Below are positions 63,347 to 64,000 of a stretch of DNA of 64,000 bases, piece after piece. The notes under the pieces were generated by a model. That model made no database searches. It was not told where the DNA came from and worked only from the letters and a program-made list of their open reading frames with translations. Made by a program: the position numbers and the translations under genes. Source of the DNA: Stutzerimonas stutzeri. Lineage in GTDB: Bacteria; Pseudomonadota; Gammaproteobacteria; Pseudomonadales; Pseudomonadaceae. Location of the stretch: the NCBI RefSeq assembly GCF_002890915.1, contig NZ_POUT01000002.1, positions 124,001 to 188,000 on the forward strand. Direction: 5' to 3'. Numbering within the stretch: position 1 is the stretch's first letter; every line of letters starts with the position of its first letter.

Positions 63347-63843
63347 GGGGGTATCCGGCGGTCGTTGAGCAGGGCGATCAATGTCTTGGTTCGCTGGTAG
63401 CGGGCCAGGCGGTCGGCCAGGGTTTCCGGTAACCGCTCGGTGGGAAAGAAGCCCAGCCTGGCATAGAACTCCCGCAGTCGTGGCTGGCAGAACAGCCAGA
63501 CCGGCCCTTCGACCGAGGCCAGGGCTTCACGAACCAGCCGGGCGCCGATTCCCCGGTTCCGCTCGGGCGGAGCCACCAGCAAGCCGGTCAGGAAATGCCC
63601 CTGTTCGACGGGTGTCAGGCAGAGCCCGGCATGAATCTCGCTGCGCCGGGCGACCCAGCATTTCGCATCCGGGTGCACGCGGTTACGGCTGTTGTGGCTG
63701 CGGTAGAACCTGATCAGCAAGGGGACCAGCGGCGAGGGGGAGCGGCTGATAGTCGAGGGCTGGCATGTCGTTCGGTCGTTCTCGGGGCCGAATAGTCTAG
63801 CGTCTGTTGTGCAGCGCCGAAATCGGCGTGTTCTCGCCCGCAC
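63328..63843 (-). CDS. GNAT-family N-acetyltransferase with uncertain N-terminus
   Basis: The convincing protein starts at about VPLLIRFYRSHNSRNRVHPDAKCWVARR and contains the acetyl-CoA motif LLVAPPERNRGIGARLVREAL and FYARLGFFP. The upstream part of this frame (to 63843) does not look like protein. A plausible start, ATG 63766 (MPALDYQPLPLA), lies in another frame and would join by a one-base shift near 63730. Either translation starts at an internal TTG (63720) or the gene has a frameshift. Substrate unknown. Confidence 0.7.
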   Translation of the reverse strand: MRARTRRFRRCTTDARLFGPENDRTTCQPSTISRSPSPLVPLLIRFYRSHNSRNRVHPDAKCWVARRSEIHAGLCLTPVEQGHFLTGLLVAPPERNRGIGARLVREALASVEGPVWLFCQPRLREFYARLGFFPTERLPETLADRLARYQRTKTLIALLNDRRIPPCPDRP

Positions 63844-63887
63844 ATGGCATTCAAGGGGCTCATCGCAACAACGACCGGGATGACAGG

Positions 63888-64000
63888 ATGCTGGATCTAC
63901 TGATGGTACTGGCCTTCGTCCTCTACGGGCTTTGCGCCGGTATGCGGGCGCGCGGCAAGGCTTCGCAGAGCCTGCACGAATACTTTCTCGCCGGGCGCAC
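63888..64000 (+). CDS. Sodium:solute symporter, N-terminal fragment
   Basis: Only 37 codons are in the window: MLDLLMVLAFVLYGLCAGMR, a first membrane helix, then a loop ending HEYFLAGRT, a hallmark of the SSS family (proline, acetate, pantothenate and choline-type sodium symporters). AGG precedes the ATG. The substrate cannot be told from this piece. Confidence 0.75.
   Translation, partial: MLDLLMVLAFVLYGLCAGMRARGKASQSLHEYFLAGR

Overview
The window is chromosomal DNA of a high-GC Pseudomonas sensu lato, probably near the P. aeruginosa/citronellolis/resinovorans branch. Two blocks that are contiguous in P. aeruginosa flank it. The left block is lpxB-rnhB-dnaE-accA. The right block is tilS-pyrG-kdsA-eno-ftsB-ispD, then gfnR-adhC-fghA, then ispF-truD-surE-pcm-nlpD-rpoS and the RsmZ small RNA. 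Genus follows from gene order, the GacA box upstream of rsmZ and Pseudomonas-type REP elements; the species cannot be fixed from sequence alone.

Between accA (ends 5997) and tilS (starts 42501) lies about 36 kb of accessory metabolism that reads as a nearly self-contained methylated-amine catabolic locus. Trimethylamine is oxidised by Tmm (38136-39521) to the N-oxide, which Tdm (35656-38001) demethylates to dimethylamine plus formaldehyde. DmmABCD (24050-27793) is the likely dimethylamine monooxygenase system, giving methylamine. GmaS (17827-19161) makes gamma-glutamylmethylamide, MgsABC (19259-22276) converts it to N-methylglutamate, and a four-subunit sarcosine-oxidase-like enzyme (7535-12758), here read as N-methylglutamate dehydrogenase MgdABCD, returns glutamate and a C1 unit. 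FolD and PurU (12740-14526), in the mgd operon, carry the C1-tetrahydrofolate on to formate. Two Amt permeases, an SMR exporter, a class I glutamine amidotransferase, an aminoaldehyde-type dehydrogenase, a DAO-family oxidoreductase, two soluble chemoreceptor-like proteins, two IclR regulators, an XRE-cupin regulator and a NarX/NarL-like two-component system with a PAS protein complete the region.

Regulation is partly visible. Strong sigma-54 -24/-12 elements precede gmaS and the second amt gene, with weaker ones before dmmA and the sensor kinase, suggesting nitrogen control. A shared imperfect palindrome (TTTCCC-N3-GGGAAA) lies at the gmaS, dmmA and tmm/kinase promoter regions and may be a common operator.

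The right block is mostly housekeeping: tRNA lysidinylation, CTP, KDO, glycolysis, division, isoprenoids, pseudouridine, protein repair, lipid-carrier recycling and the stationary-phase sigma factor. It has its own insertions: a baeRF/HPF-like pair (possible ribosome hibernation), an OYE reductase with an ArsR regulator, a 195-bp MITE-like element after eno, and four exact-period 146-bp tandem repeats after fghA. The glutathione formaldehyde pathway (gfnR-adhC-fghA) could also consume formaldehyde made by the amine locus. After rsmZ the order departs from P. aeruginosa: a small acidic protein, NUDIX and GNAT genes and the start of a sodium:solute symporter appear where fdxA would be expected.
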